DNA of 64,000 bases from an uncultured Clostridia bacterium (lineage in GTDB: Bacteria > Bacillota > Clostridia > TANB77 > CAG-508): contig OV788638.1 of assembly GCA_928721565.1 (NCBI GenBank), positions 186,001 to 250,000 on the forward strand, written 5' to 3'. The translations under genes and the position numbers were made by a program. Position 1 is the stretch's first letter, and each line of letters opens with the position of its first letter. Positions 26,766-35,160 of this stretch are shown in pieces. The notes beneath the pieces are model-generated. The model did not search any database. It saw only the letters and a list, made by a program, of their open reading frames with translations, and was not told the origin of the DNA.

Positions 26766-29069
26766 TTAATTTTCAAGTTCCTCTTCTTTTACTGTGTATT
26801 CCAATACATTAATTGTTTTAATGATTAACTTTGATGCAATATCATTATCATCTTCTAATCTTCCTACTCTAATTACCTTTTTACTATTAAGAGTTATATC
26901 TGTGTCTAAAATATTAACTAAAATTCTTGTATCTTTGTCCATTCCAACAGGTAATGTCTTATTTTGGTTATCATAATAAACACAATTTGAAAAAGCTATT
27001 GCTTTTACTCCTTTTTCAAGGTTCATTTTATATAAATTAACTTTTCCACTTTCTGTATCCATTAGTGCATTTTCTATTTCTTTTTCCGGATTTAAATTAA
27101 AGACATTGAGCTCATTTGTGTCTATATTTTCTTCTTCTTCAATCCATTTATAAACTGCAACTTCTTGTGATAATTTGTTTTTACATATTGCACTTTCAAT
27201 TATGTCTATTGCATTACTTAATGCTGCTTTATATTCTACTGTTTTCATTGGTTTTGCCACTCTTAATATTGCATATTTATTTTTAGGGTGTTCTCTATGA
27301 GATTTATTAGCTAGTTTAGTTATTTTTCTAGTGTCTTCTGCTAATCCTCCAAATATATCTATAACATCTTCTTCTGTAATGTCTTTTTCATTCTGTAAAT
27401 CTTTCTTTATTCTTCTCATCCATTTTTCTACTTCTTTTGGCTCTGTTGAATTTGTTTTTATTTTATTCATTATTTCAAGTTGGTTTGTTGTTGTTAGATA
27501 TACACAGTCCAATTCTTCTTTTGAAAAAATTTGCCTCTGAATCTTGTCCATGTCTTCTCCAAATTCTTCCATATCTTCTTCATAATCGAATACTTTTGAA
27601 TGAGGTTTTATATTTATTGGTTCTTCTTCTCCTTCATCTAAAGTTTGAACTTCATCCTTGTTACTATATTTCCAAAATTCAAATATACTTCTTTTATGAC
27701 TATCTATCTCATTTATAAATGCTGTTGCATTTTCTATTTTTTTCACTAAATTTATATTTTTCAATTTTAGTGCATTAATATCCATCTTAGTATTTTTTAG
27801 ATTATTCTCTTTTTCATTAGTTTCTTTTCCTTTTTGTATTAATTCTTCTAATGTATATTGTGCTTTAACTTTTTCCTTTATCTCTTCTTTAACAAGTTTT
27901 GTTTCCTCCTCTTCTTCTGTTTCTTGTTTTTTCTTTATTTTTGATTTTTTTCCACTATATTTAAAGAAATATTTTACTTTTCCAAAAAAAGTTTTTTTGC
28001 ATTCTAGATATGTTGATATTTGTTTTTCTTTACTTAAATATTCTATATCTAAATCTTGTGCTTGCCTTTTTAGTTTTAATAATTTTCCTTGTAATGAATT
28101 GTTTTGACTTATTGCATTTTTTTCTAAATCAAATAATTTTTGGTATTCTATATTTAGCCAATCACTTAATTCGTCATATTTCATCAGTTTATCATTATAA
28201 TAAAATTCTAAACTCCCTTGTTTATCGATTCTTGTTTCGAATTGATAATAATTAGATAGTTCTGATTGGATAATAAATAGTGCTTTTACTAATTTAAAAA
28301 ATTTAGTTGCTTCTATTTTATTTGAAAGTTTTACCTTATATTCTGATTTTATTTTTCCATATATTTCTGTTTCTCCTACAATTTGTAGACTGATTTTTCC
28401 GCTTTTATCATATACTTCATAAATTGATGGCCAGTCTTTGGTAAATAACCACAAATAATTTTCTAGACTTTGTATTTCTGTTTTATTTAATAGTTCTCTA
28501 CTATAGTCCACATTGCTAATTGGTACAAATATTTTTCCTGCTTTTTTCTTTTCTATTTGTTTTTTTAATACATAAAAGAAAGTTGAATAATCTTTATCTT
28601 CTGTTGGAACAATCATAAAATATTGATCAGTTACTTCTGAATAATATATTTGCCATAGATAATTTCCTGAATATCTTACTTTAAATGGAATCTTTTTATT
28701 AATTAGTTGTTGTTCTTGTTCTACTTTTTCAATTTCTTCTATTTTTACTTCATCTAACATGCGCAAAAAAGTAGCATACTTTTGTTGTTCATCTTCGTCT
28801 TTACTATTTGGTTCTAAGTAATCTGCTAGTGGACTTGATTTTGAATATTTTTCTTTTATATCATCTAATCTATTAGTTGGTGATAATAGTATTTGTATCT
28901 CTTTTGGTGAAACAAATCTATATTGTCTATACTTTTTTTCATCAAATCCAGAATTTGGCCTAAATTTTAAATCTTCAACTAATTTTAAAGTTTTAGGTAT
29001 TTCATCCAAGTCTAGCCCTATAAATTCTAACTTTTTCTTTATCTCTTGAGTCTTATTTTTCTTTTCCAA
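26766..29069 (-). CDS. Large coiled-coil protein of unknown function upstream of era
   Basis: I place the start at the TTG at 29069, which has AGGAG eight bases upstream; the frame is open six codons further. The product has about 767 residues, no signal peptide and no membrane helix. It has a mixed N-terminal half (1-320), a coiled-coil stretch (about 325-365), a Lys/Glu-rich low-complexity linker (about 380-410), another coiled coil (about 425-470), an acidic linker, and a C-terminal domain of about 230 residues. I see no Walker, kinase, nuclease or HTH motif. It is first in the era operon with its own promoter. It could be a structural or scaffold protein; that is a guess. Confidence 0.75.
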   Translation of the reverse strand: MEKKNKTQEIKKKLEFIGLDLDEIPKTLKLVEDLKFRPNSGFDEKKYRQYRFVSPKEIQILLSPTNRLDDIKEKYSKSSPLADYLEPNSKDEDEQQKYATFLRMLDEVKIEEIEKVEQEQQLINKKIPFKVRYSGNYLWQIYYSEVTDQYFMIVPTEDKDYSTFFYVLKKQIEKKKAGKIFVPISNVDYSRELLNKTEIQSLENYLWLFTKDWPSIYEVYDKSGKISLQIVGETEIYGKIKSEYKVKLSNKIEATKFFKLVKALFIIQSELSNYYQFETRIDKQGSLEFYYNDKLMKYDELSDWLNIEYQKLFDLEKNAISQNNSLQGKLLKLKRQAQDLDIEYLSKEKQISTYLECKKTFFGKVKYFFKYSGKKSKIKKKQETEEEEETKLVKEEIKEKVKAQYTLEELIQKGKETNEKENNLKNTKMDINALKLKNINLVKKIENATAFINEIDSHKRSIFEFWKYSNKDEVQTLDEGEEEPINIKPHSKVFDYEEDMEEFGEDMDKIQRQIFSKEELDCVYLTTTNQLEIMNKIKTNSTEPKEVEKWMRRIKKDLQNEKDITEEDVIDIFGGLAEDTRKITKLANKSHREHPKNKYAILRVAKPMKTVEYKAALSNAIDIIESAICKNKLSQEVAVYKWIEEEENIDTNELNVFNLNPEKEIENALMDTESGKVNLYKMNLEKGVKAIAFSNCVYYDNQNKTLPVGMDKDTRILVNILDTDITLNSKKVIRVGRLEDDNDIASKLIIKTINVLEYTVKEEELEN

Positions 29070-29104
29070 AGTAGTTTCTCCTCTCAATCCTTTTCTTCTT
29101 ATAT

Positions 29105-29133
29105 ATTTTACTATGCAAACTTAAAAATATCAA
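29105..29133 (-). promoter_or_regulatory. Promoter of the era operon
   Basis: On the minus strand TTGATA (29133-29128), a 17-bp spacer and TAAAAT (29110-29105) lie 35 bp before the start of the 767-residue gene. It is divergent from the tRNA-Met promoter. Confidence 0.6.
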
Positions 29134-29171
29134 GATTTTTATTGCTATTTTTATTTTTTTTCGAATTGCTA

Positions 29172-29200
29172 TTGACAAAATTTAAAATACCTATTATAAT
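29172..29200 (+). promoter_or_regulatory. Consensus promoter of tRNA-Met
   Basis: A perfect TTGACA (29172-29177), 17-bp spacer and TATAAT (29195-29200) lie 20 bp before the tRNA. This is the strongest-looking promoter in the window, as expected for a stable RNA. Confidence 0.85.
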
Positions 29201-29220
29201 AAGTAAAGTTTCTAATTTAT

Positions 29221-29297
29221 GGCGAAGTAGCTCAGTTGGCTAGAGCATCCGGTTCATACCCGGCAGGTCGTAGGTTCAAGTCCCACCTTCGCTACCA
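29221..29297 (+). tRNA. tRNA-Met (CAT), elongator type
   Basis: A 77-base cloverleaf with encoded CCA. The anticodon loop is TTCATAC. The D arm (GCTC/GAGC) is intact, and the anticodon stem lacks the three G-C pairs that mark initiator tRNA, so it is an elongator. Three irregular pairs stand out: G1-T72, T27-C43 and A51-C63. A lysidine-modified tRNA-Ile2 also has CAT, but the overall sequence resembles tRNA-Met more. Confidence 0.88.
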
Positions 29298-29315
29298 TAT
29301 ATATATAACATATAT

Positions 29316-29354
29316 AAAAAGAAGATAAAGAAATTATTCTTTATCTTCTTTTTT
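29316..29354. terminator. Bidirectional terminator between tRNA-Met and the HTH regulator
   Basis: A 17-bp stem (AAAAAGAAGATAAAGAA against its complement) with a 4-base loop and A/T tracts on both sides serves the plus-strand tRNA and the minus-strand regulator that converge here. Confidence 0.85.
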
Positions 29355-29358
29355 GACT

Positions 29359-29895
29359 TTATTCGAACAGCAGACTACGTGCTATTTTCCGCCTTTTTTC
29401 CATCGGCAACCTTTTTAGAGGCTCTATTATTTTTTTCAGTTCTATTTCCTCCTCTTGCATTTTGATATAGTCTTGATCAAGTAAACTATCTAAACTAATC
29501 TCTAATGCCTCAGATATTCGTTTTAGAACAATTATATTTGGATTTACTTCACCTTTTAGGCATCTTTCAGCAGTCCAAATTGGAATACCTGACAATTCAG
29601 AAAATTCCCTTGTTGTCATTTTTTTCTCTTTAAGCTCATATTTAATATTATTACTTAATATTAGAGCCTCTTTGCTTACGGCCTTTTTGGGTGGCTTACC
29701 ATAATATTTTTCTAGTGAAATCCCTAATATTGATTCCATTTTCCGGATTCTCTCTATTGGTGGATTTCTTAGTGTTACATATTTCCAAAGAGATGTATTA
29801 CTAATCTCAAGCTCTTTGGCCAACTCTTTTTGTGTCATTCCTTTCTCTTTTAGCACGCTTTTTAGTTCTTTTCCAAATTCAGTCAATTCTGTCAT
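29359..29895 (-). CDS. XRE-type regulator with two HTH domains
   Basis: The start is the ATG at 29895, with AGGAGG close upstream; a TTG-led extension of 13 codons is unlikely. The 178-residue protein has an HTH at about 20-45 (MTQKELAKELEISNTSLW) and a second at about 95-140 (MTTREFSELSGIPIWTAERC, then ISEALEISLDSLL). A basic tail closes it. Two different HTH domains in one chain suggest binding to bipartite operators. It stands alone between a terminator and its own promoter; its targets are unknown. Confidence 0.85.
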   Translation of the reverse strand: MTELTEFGKELKSVLKEKGMTQKELAKELEISNTSLWKYVTLRNPPIERIRKMESILGISLEKYYGKPPKKAVSKEALILSNNIKYELKEKKMTTREFSELSGIPIWTAERCLKGEVNPNIIVLKRISEALEISLDSLLDQDYIKMQEEEIELKKIIEPLKRLPMEKRRKIARSLLFE

Positions 29896-29938
29896 TTGTT
29901 TTCCTCCTGTGTAATCTTCAACTATTTTTTGCAATTAT

Positions 29939-29967
29939 ATTATATCACTTTTTTATGTTTATTTCAA
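29939..29967 (-). promoter_or_regulatory. Promoter of the double-HTH regulator
   Basis: On the minus strand TTGAAA (29967-29962), 17-bp spacer and TATAAT (29944-29939). The -10 is partly repeated as TATAAT five bases further on. It lies 43 bp before the regulator start. Confidence 0.6.
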
Positions 29968-29971
29968 GTTT

Positions 29972-30487
29972 TTAAAACCTTCTTTTATATCCTCTAGAAT
30001 TGCAAGAATATGAAGTTGAATTAGTATTTATATTGTTGACCATATTTGCATCTGATAGTAAAGTATTTGCACCATTTCTGCCATTATTGCAACAACAATC
30101 AGGTTCTTCATCATAGCAATTTACAGAATTTCCACTTATACTAGCAATAACTTCTCCATTACTATTAATTATTCTAAGATTATTGTTTGTATTCGTATTT
30201 TCATTATTATTATTTTCTTCATATGGATTATGACATCTTAGACAACTATTATTTCTAAAAAAGCAACAGCTTTTAAATAGGCAATCTAAAAATGCTGATA
30301 CAAATGCGACAATGCCTAATATTATTGCCAAAATAACTAGTGTTAAATTAGATAAAATTATTGCAACTAATAATGCAATTGAAAAAAATATAAATCCTAC
30401 TAACAGTGGACAACGTACTAATCTGTTAATAAATATTGCTAATACTATTGTTACAAGTATTACAGCTAAAAAAATAAGTATATTCAT
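29972..30487 (-). CDS. Small membrane protein with cysteine-rich tail, unknown function
   Basis: I choose the ATG at 30487 (MNILIFLAVILVTIVLAIF) because AAGGA lies eight bases upstream. The 171-residue protein has three hydrophobic segments in residues 1-75, then a Cys-rich stretch (CLFKSCCFF, CLRC), an Asn-rich linker, and more Cys (CYDEEPDCCCNN). The hydrophobic part faintly resembles small DUF2651-like proteins; I would not rely on that. The cysteines could bind metal or form disulfides. No neighbour points to a function. Confidence 0.6.
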   Translation of the reverse strand: MNILIFLAVILVTIVLAIFINRLVRCPLLVGFIFFSIALLVAIILSNLTLVILAIILGIVAFVSAFLDCLFKSCCFFRNNSCLRCHNPYEENNNNENTNTNNNLRIINSNGEVIASISGNSVNCYDEEPDCCCNNGRNGANTLLSDANMVNNINTNSTSYSCNSRGYKRRF

Positions 30488-30558
30488 ATATATCATCCTT
30501 TCCAGATAAATCTGTATGTTTTCGATATATCTTATGAATATACTCATTTTTTGGTTAC

Positions 30559-31296
30559 TTATTCATACATTACCTTTAGCAAGTACAGTCCGTTAGGTGG
30601 TAATGTTTTTCCTGCATTTTCTCTTTTTTTTATTTTAATTATTTCAGGAATTTCCTCAGGTTCAATTTTTCCTCTTCCTACATCAACTAATGTACCTGCA
30701 ATTATTCTTACCATATTGTATAGAAATCCATTTCCGGTAAGTTCTATAAAAACTCTATCTCCTTCTTTGTATACTTCTGCTTTGTATATTGTTCTAACAC
30801 TACTTTTACTACTAGTTCCACTTGCTTTAAATGCTTTAAAATCATGTTCTCCTTCAAAATACTTTACTGCTTTTTTCATTTTTTCTACATCTAATTTTTG
30901 TGGAATATGTGTTTCTAAATTTCTATAAATCGCTGTACCTTCTGGCGAATTATTTATAACATATCTATATGTTTTTTTCTTACAATTTAATCTACTATGA
31001 AATCTTTCATCAACTTCTTCTGCATTTTTTATTACTATTGATCTTTTTAATTTTGAATTAATTGCTATAGCAAATTTCTCTATTGGTATTTGTGAATTTG
31101 TTTTAAAATTAGCAACTTGTCCAAATGCATGAACTCCCGCATCAGTTCTTCCTGAAGCATTTAATTGAACTTCTTCTCCTGTTATCTGTTTTATTGCTTG
31201 TTCTATTGTTCCTTGTATATTTAGTTTAGTAGGCTGTTTTTGCCATCCGTTAAAGTCTTTTCCGTCATATTCGATTGTTAATTTTATATTTCTCAT
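30559..31296 (-). CDS. truA: tRNA pseudouridine synthase A
   Basis: The 245-residue protein has the catalytic aspartate in ASGRTDAGVHAFGQV (D52) and the conserved YDGKDFNGWQ and ELTGNGFLYNMVR. TruA makes pseudouridine at positions 38-40 of tRNA anticodon arms. It has an AAAGGATG ribosome binding site and follows the cdaA terminator. Confidence 0.96.
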   Translation of the reverse strand: MRNIKLTIEYDGKDFNGWQKQPTKLNIQGTIEQAIKQITGEEVQLNASGRTDAGVHAFGQVANFKTNSQIPIEKFAIAINSKLKRSIVIKNAEEVDERFHSRLNCKKKTYRYVINNSPEGTAIYRNLETHIPQKLDVEKMKKAVKYFEGEHDFKAFKASGTSSKSSVRTIYKAEVYKEGDRVFIELTGNGFLYNMVRIIAGTLVDVGRGKIEPEEIPEIIKIKKRENAGKTLPPNGLYLLKVMYE

Positions 31297-31320
31297 TTTT
31301 ATATCATCCTTTATATTATC

Positions 31321-31347
31321 AAAAAGATGGCCTACTTTGCCACCTTT
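31321..31347 (-). terminator. Intrinsic terminator overlapping the cdaA stop codon
   Basis: On the minus strand AAAGGTGGC pairs with GCCATCTTT (one G-T pair) and is followed by T residues. The cdaA stop codon lies in the loop. Confidence 0.6.
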
Positions 31348-32258
31348 TCTTTCTTTTTAAATATTTTTTTGATTTTTTCTTTTATATCTTTTTGATTTGT
31401 TTTTACTTTTGATTCATTTAGTCTTTTGGTAACTATATTACTAATAAGAATCTTTTTTAAGACATCTTCTCTAACATCAGCTATAAGTGTACCATCTTTT
31501 GCTACTGATACTTTACCTGTTTCTTCTGAAACTATTATTGCTATACTATCTGATTCTTTAGATATTCCAATTCCTGCTCTATGGCGTGTTCCTAATTCTT
31601 TTGCAATATCTTGGTCTCCCGCTAGTGGTAACATACAAGCTGCAGCAGCTATTTTATTATTGCTTATTACAACAGCCCCATCATGTAATGGTGTGTTAGG
31701 TACAAATATATTTACTAATAATTGTGGTGAGACTTCTGCATCCATTGGAATTCCTGTTGCTATTATATCTTTTATTTGAATGTCTCTTTCTATTACTATT
31801 AGTGCACCAGTTCTTTTTTGTGCTAATTCATATACAGCAATTACTACTTTATATATATCTTCCTTTGTTTTTGTAATTATATCTTTATCAAATCCAAAAA
31901 ATCTCGAAAATTTGTTAGTTCCTCCAAGTTGTTCTAATGCACGCCTTATCTCTGGCTGGAATATAATTATTATAAGTATTACTCCCCAGTCCATTACAGT
32001 TGTTAAAATATAATTTAATATATGTAAATTTAATATTCCACTTACTGCTGTTGCTATTACTAAAAATGCTATTCCTTTTACTAATTGCCATGCTCTAGAG
32101 TCCTTTACTATTCTTAACAATTCATATGCTAAAAATATAACTATTACTATATCTAGTATTAAAGAAATTAATTTAACTGGATATTCTTGATACATTTTTA
32201 TATATGTTAATATGTTTTGTTCGTAAAAATTATTTAATACTACTCCTATGTTTCCCAT
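31332..32258 (-). CDS. cdaA: Membrane-bound diadenylate cyclase CdaA
   Basis: The 308-residue protein has three N-terminal membrane helices (about 28-100) and a DAC domain with the DGA motif (193-195) and RHR motif (225-227). It condenses two ATP to c-di-AMP, which controls potassium and osmolyte uptake and wall homeostasis. A Lys-rich tail follows the domain. The usual partners cdaR and glmM are not next to it. The gene before it encodes only a tiny membrane protein. Confidence 0.95.
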   Translation of the reverse strand: MGNIGVVLNNFYEQNILTYIKMYQEYPVKLISLILDIVIVIFLAYELLRIVKDSRAWQLVKGIAFLVIATAVSGILNLHILNYILTTVMDWGVILIIIIFQPEIRRALEQLGGTNKFSRFFGFDKDIITKTKEDIYKVVIAVYELAQKRTGALIVIERDIQIKDIIATGIPMDAEVSPQLLVNIFVPNTPLHDGAVVISNNKIAAAACMLPLAGDQDIAKELGTRHRAGIGISKESDSIAIIVSEETGKVSVAKDGTLIADVREDVLKKILISNIVTKRLNESKVKTNQKDIKEKIKKIFKKKEKVAK

Positions 32259-32297
32259 ATTAATACCTTTCTCCTCTTATTATATTATTTCGTATAA

Positions 32298-32459
32298 TTA
32301 TTTTACACTTGTAACTACAAAATATATACATGTTGAGCAAGAAGCTAAAATCATTAGAACTAATAAAAATACCGCCATAATTTTTGAAATTATTCTACTT
32401 TTATCTATTTTAATTTTTACCTTTGCTTGTTCTTGTTTTTCTTTTTTATCTTTTTTCAT
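32298..32459 (-). CDS. Small single-pass membrane protein
   Basis: The start is the ATG at 32459 with AAAGGAAG upstream. The 53-residue protein has a Lys-rich head (MKKDKKEKQEQAKVKIK) and one hydrophobic helix (KIMAVFLLVLMILASC). It faintly resembles DUF4044-type small proteins. It lies 39 bp before cdaA. A role in membrane targeting or CdaA control is conceivable, but nothing in the sequence shows it. Confidence 0.6.
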   Translation of the reverse strand: MKKDKKEKQEQAKVKIKIDKSRIISKIMAVFLLVLMILASCSTCIYFVVTSVK

Positions 32460-32543
32460 TGTTTGTCTTCCTTTCTTTTGAAATTTATATTTTTTACACA
32501 ATACTATTATAACATAAAATTTTATTTTTGCAATATGTAAACT

Positions 32544-33800
32544 TTATATTTTATATATTTCAAGAATTCTCTTTTCTGCTTCTGCTATTTTATTTTCATC
32601 ATTAGCACAAATATATGCCAAGAAATCGTCAGGCATTACTTCATCTCCAACTTTTTTGTTTAAAACAATTCCTACATCAGGTTCAATTTTATCATCTTTA
32701 TTAATTCTTCCTGCTCCTAAATAACATGCTAATTTACCAATTTCTTCTGCATTTATCTCTTTAACTTTTCCTGTCTTTTTAGTTACTACTGCCAAAGTAT
32801 ATTTTGATTTTTTAAATTTAGTTGTGTCTTCTACAAAAGATATATCTCCTCCCTGATTTTTTACCATCTCTACAAATTTATTATATGCATTTTTATTTTC
32901 TATATTTTCTAATATTTTAAGTTTGTTTTCTTCTATGTTCTCCCCTTTTCCTGCAAGTTGAAGCATATTAGCACCAAGTTCTAAAACCACTTGTTTTAAG
33001 TCTTTTGGCATATCGCCTTTTAAAAAATTTATTGCCTCTATTACTTCTAATGAATTTCCAATTGAATATCCAAGTGGCTCATCCATTGGTGTTAACACAC
33101 ATCTTACTTCTTTTCCTGCAAGTTTTCCTATTCTTATCATCTGTTCCGCTAATTTTTGTGCATCTTCTTTATTTTTCATAAATGCACCTTTCCCAACAGT
33201 TACATCTATAACTATCTTATTTGCTCCACTTGCTATTTTTTTACTCATTATGCTTGAAGCTATTAGTGGAATGTTTTCAACACAAGAAATTGTATCTCTT
33301 AATGCATATATCTTTTTATCAGCTGGTGCTAAATTCATTGTTTGACCAATCATACTTATTCCAACTTTTTTAACATCTTCTATAAATTCTTTTATTGTAA
33401 CATTAGTTCTATAACCTGGTATAGATTCCATTTTGTCTACAGTTCCTCCTGTAAAGCCTAGCCCTCTTCCTGACATTTTTGCTACAGGTATACCTAATGA
33501 TGCAATTATTGGTAATAGTATTATTGATACTTTATCTCCTACTCCACCAGTGCTATGCTTGTCTACGACATTTTCTCCAAAGCATGATAAATCTAACACT
33601 TCTCCAGAATGTGCCATCGCTAAAGTTAAATCTGTTATTTCTCTATCATTCATACCATTTATATATATCGCCATTATTAATGCTGATGCTTGGTAATCCT
33701 GAATCTTTCCCTCTGTGTATTCTTTTACAAAATATTTTATCTCTTCTTTGCTTAATTCTTTTGCATCTCTCTTTTTCGCAATGATATCTAATATATTCAT
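32544..33800 (-). CDS. pdp: Pyrimidine-nucleoside phosphorylase
   Basis: The 418-residue protein has the family signature SGRGLGFTGGTVDKMESI, with VDKHSTGGVGDK before it for phosphate binding. It splits uridine, thymidine and deoxyuridine to base and (deoxy)ribose-1-phosphate. It is slightly short at the C-terminus compared with Bacillus Pdp, which I recall as about 433 residues. DeoA-type thymidine phosphorylase is the alternative; the two cannot be told apart safely here. Confidence 0.9.
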   Translation of the reverse strand: MNILDIIAKKRDAKELSKEEIKYFVKEYTEGKIQDYQASALIMAIYINGMNDREITDLTLAMAHSGEVLDLSCFGENVVDKHSTGGVGDKVSIILLPIIASLGIPVAKMSGRGLGFTGGTVDKMESIPGYRTNVTIKEFIEDVKKVGISMIGQTMNLAPADKKIYALRDTISCVENIPLIASSIMSKKIASGANKIVIDVTVGKGAFMKNKEDAQKLAEQMIRIGKLAGKEVRCVLTPMDEPLGYSIGNSLEVIEAINFLKGDMPKDLKQVVLELGANMLQLAGKGENIEENKLKILENIENKNAYNKFVEMVKNQGGDISFVEDTTKFKKSKYTLAVVTKKTGKVKEINAEEIGKLACYLGAGRINKDDKIEPDVGIVLNKKVGDEVMPDDFLAYICANDENKIAEAEKRILEIYKI

Positions 33801-33815
33801 TTGTTCCCTCCTATT

Positions 33816-34442
33816 TTACACAAAATGTGTTGTAAAACTTTTTCTATGTATTGGGCAAAGCCCATATTCCTTTATTGCTGCAATATGTGCAGCTGTGCCA
33901 TATCCTTTATGTTTTTCAAATCCATATTGAGGATAAACTTTATCCCATTCTCTCATTATTCTATCCCTTGTGACTTTTGCAATAATTGATGCAGCTGCAA
34001 TTGAATAGCATTTTGCATCTCCTTTTATTATTGATTCATATGGTATTCCAAGTGTGTCAATATGATTTAAAGCATCTACAATAATCAAATCTGGTCTAAC
34101 AGTTAATTCTTGTAATGACATTGTTAAACCTTTTTTAGTTGCATTTAATATGTTTATTTCATCTATTTCATCTTGTCCAATAATCCCTACTCCATAACTA
34201 ATTGCTTCTTCTAAAATTTGATCATATAATTTTTCTCTTTTTTTCTCTGAAACTTTTTTAGAATCATTTACACCTTCTATCATAGAGTTGGCTGGCATTA
34301 TAACACTTGCAACTACAACTGGGCCGGCAAGTGGTCCTCTACCAGCTTCATCTATCCCACATATTGTATTAAATCCTTTTTTTCTTAGTTCTTTTTCTTG
34401 TTCTTTTAATGTTAGTAATCTTGTTTCTTCTTTTTCCTTCAC
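33816..34442 (-). CDS. rnhB: Ribonuclease HII
   Basis: The start is GTG with AAAGGAT upstream. The 208-residue protein has the RNase HII signature CGIDEAGRGPLAGPVV, whose D and E bind metal, and the later aspartates in IIVDALN and AKVTRDR. It removes ribonucleotides from DNA. It shares a direction with pdp, 15 bp apart. Confidence 0.96.
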   Translation of the reverse strand: MKEKEETRLLTLKEQEKELRKKGFNTICGIDEAGRGPLAGPVVVASVIMPANSMIEGVNDSKKVSEKKREKLYDQILEEAISYGVGIIGQDEIDEINILNATKKGLTMSLQELTVRPDLIIVDALNHIDTLGIPYESIIKGDAKCYSIAAASIIAKVTRDRIMREWDKVYPQYGFEKHKGYGTAAHIAAIKEYGLCPIHRKSFTTHFV

Positions 34443-34468
34443 TTTTTGTTATCCTTTCATGATATATT

Positions 34469-34966
34469 TTAATCATTTTCTAATTGTGTTAATGTATATT
34501 GTCCTTCATATCCTTTTGTATTCATAACTTCTGTTGTTGTATTATCAAAATCATATTTTACAATATAATACCCATATTTTTCTGAATCTGTTTCTTTTAC
34601 TCCTATATCTTTTAATATAGATTCGTCTAAATAATAACAATTTTCATCAATCGAAATTTCTGTTGGTATATTATTTAATATGTCTGTTTCCTGCACAGGT
34701 GTTCCTTTTAAATATTCTTGTCTAATTTGTTTTATTTTTTCAAAATCTTCTTCCTTATTACTATCTAAATTAACTGTTTGAAATCTAATTTCTTCTAAAT
34801 CTTTTTTTGTCTCTGCTTGTATTAAAAGCATATCAGTTCTTAAATCTTGTAATTTTGTTTCTGTCATCATTAACATTCCATATTTTCCTATAACTGTTGC
34901 TACTATTGCAATTACTACTACAACTACAAGTAGTATTGGTAATGATACGCCGTTTTCATTTTTCAT
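34469..34966 (-). CDS. Prepilin-like membrane protein of unknown function
   Basis: The 165-residue protein starts MKNENGVSLPILLVVVVVIA: a short charged leader, a glycine, then one hydrophobic helix, as in type IV prepilins and pseudopilins. The glutamate at position 5 of the mature protein is replaced by a proline-isoleucine stretch, so it is not a standard pilin. A helical region (about 35-90) and an acidic, Tyr-rich C-terminal part follow. No pilus assembly genes are in the window. Confidence 0.6.
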   Translation of the reverse strand: MKNENGVSLPILLVVVVVIAIVATVIGKYGMLMMTETKLQDLRTDMLLIQAETKKDLEEIRFQTVNLDSNKEEDFEKIKQIRQEYLKGTPVQETDILNNIPTEISIDENCYYLDESILKDIGVKETDSEKYGYYIVKYDFDNTTTEVMNTKGYEGQYTLTQLEND

Positions 34967-35076
34967 ATTTTTACATCCTCTCTAGAAACTAGTTCAAAAT
35001 CCTTAATAATATATTTTGAACTTTATTTCCAACTATATTATATATGTAGAAACTATTATTTTCAATAAAAAAATGA

Positions 35077-35130
35077 GTTTTTTACATTTTTTTCACAATT
35101 TTTTCACAAATGTAGTGTATCCTATATAAA
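35077..35130 (+). promoter_or_regulatory. htrA promoter with three phased TTTTTTCACAA-like repeats
   Basis: The -35 TTCACA (35103-35108), a 16-bp spacer and -10 TATAAA (35125-35130) precede the gene. Upstream and overlapping the -35 are three repeats spaced 11 bp apart: TTTTTTACAT (35078-35087), TTTTTTCACAA (35088-35098) and TTTTTTCACAA (35099-35109). One-turn phasing suggests a regulator binding along one face of the helix. Confidence 0.6.
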
Positions 35131-35160
35131 GTTAATAAATAAAAAGAGGAGGTCCTTAAA

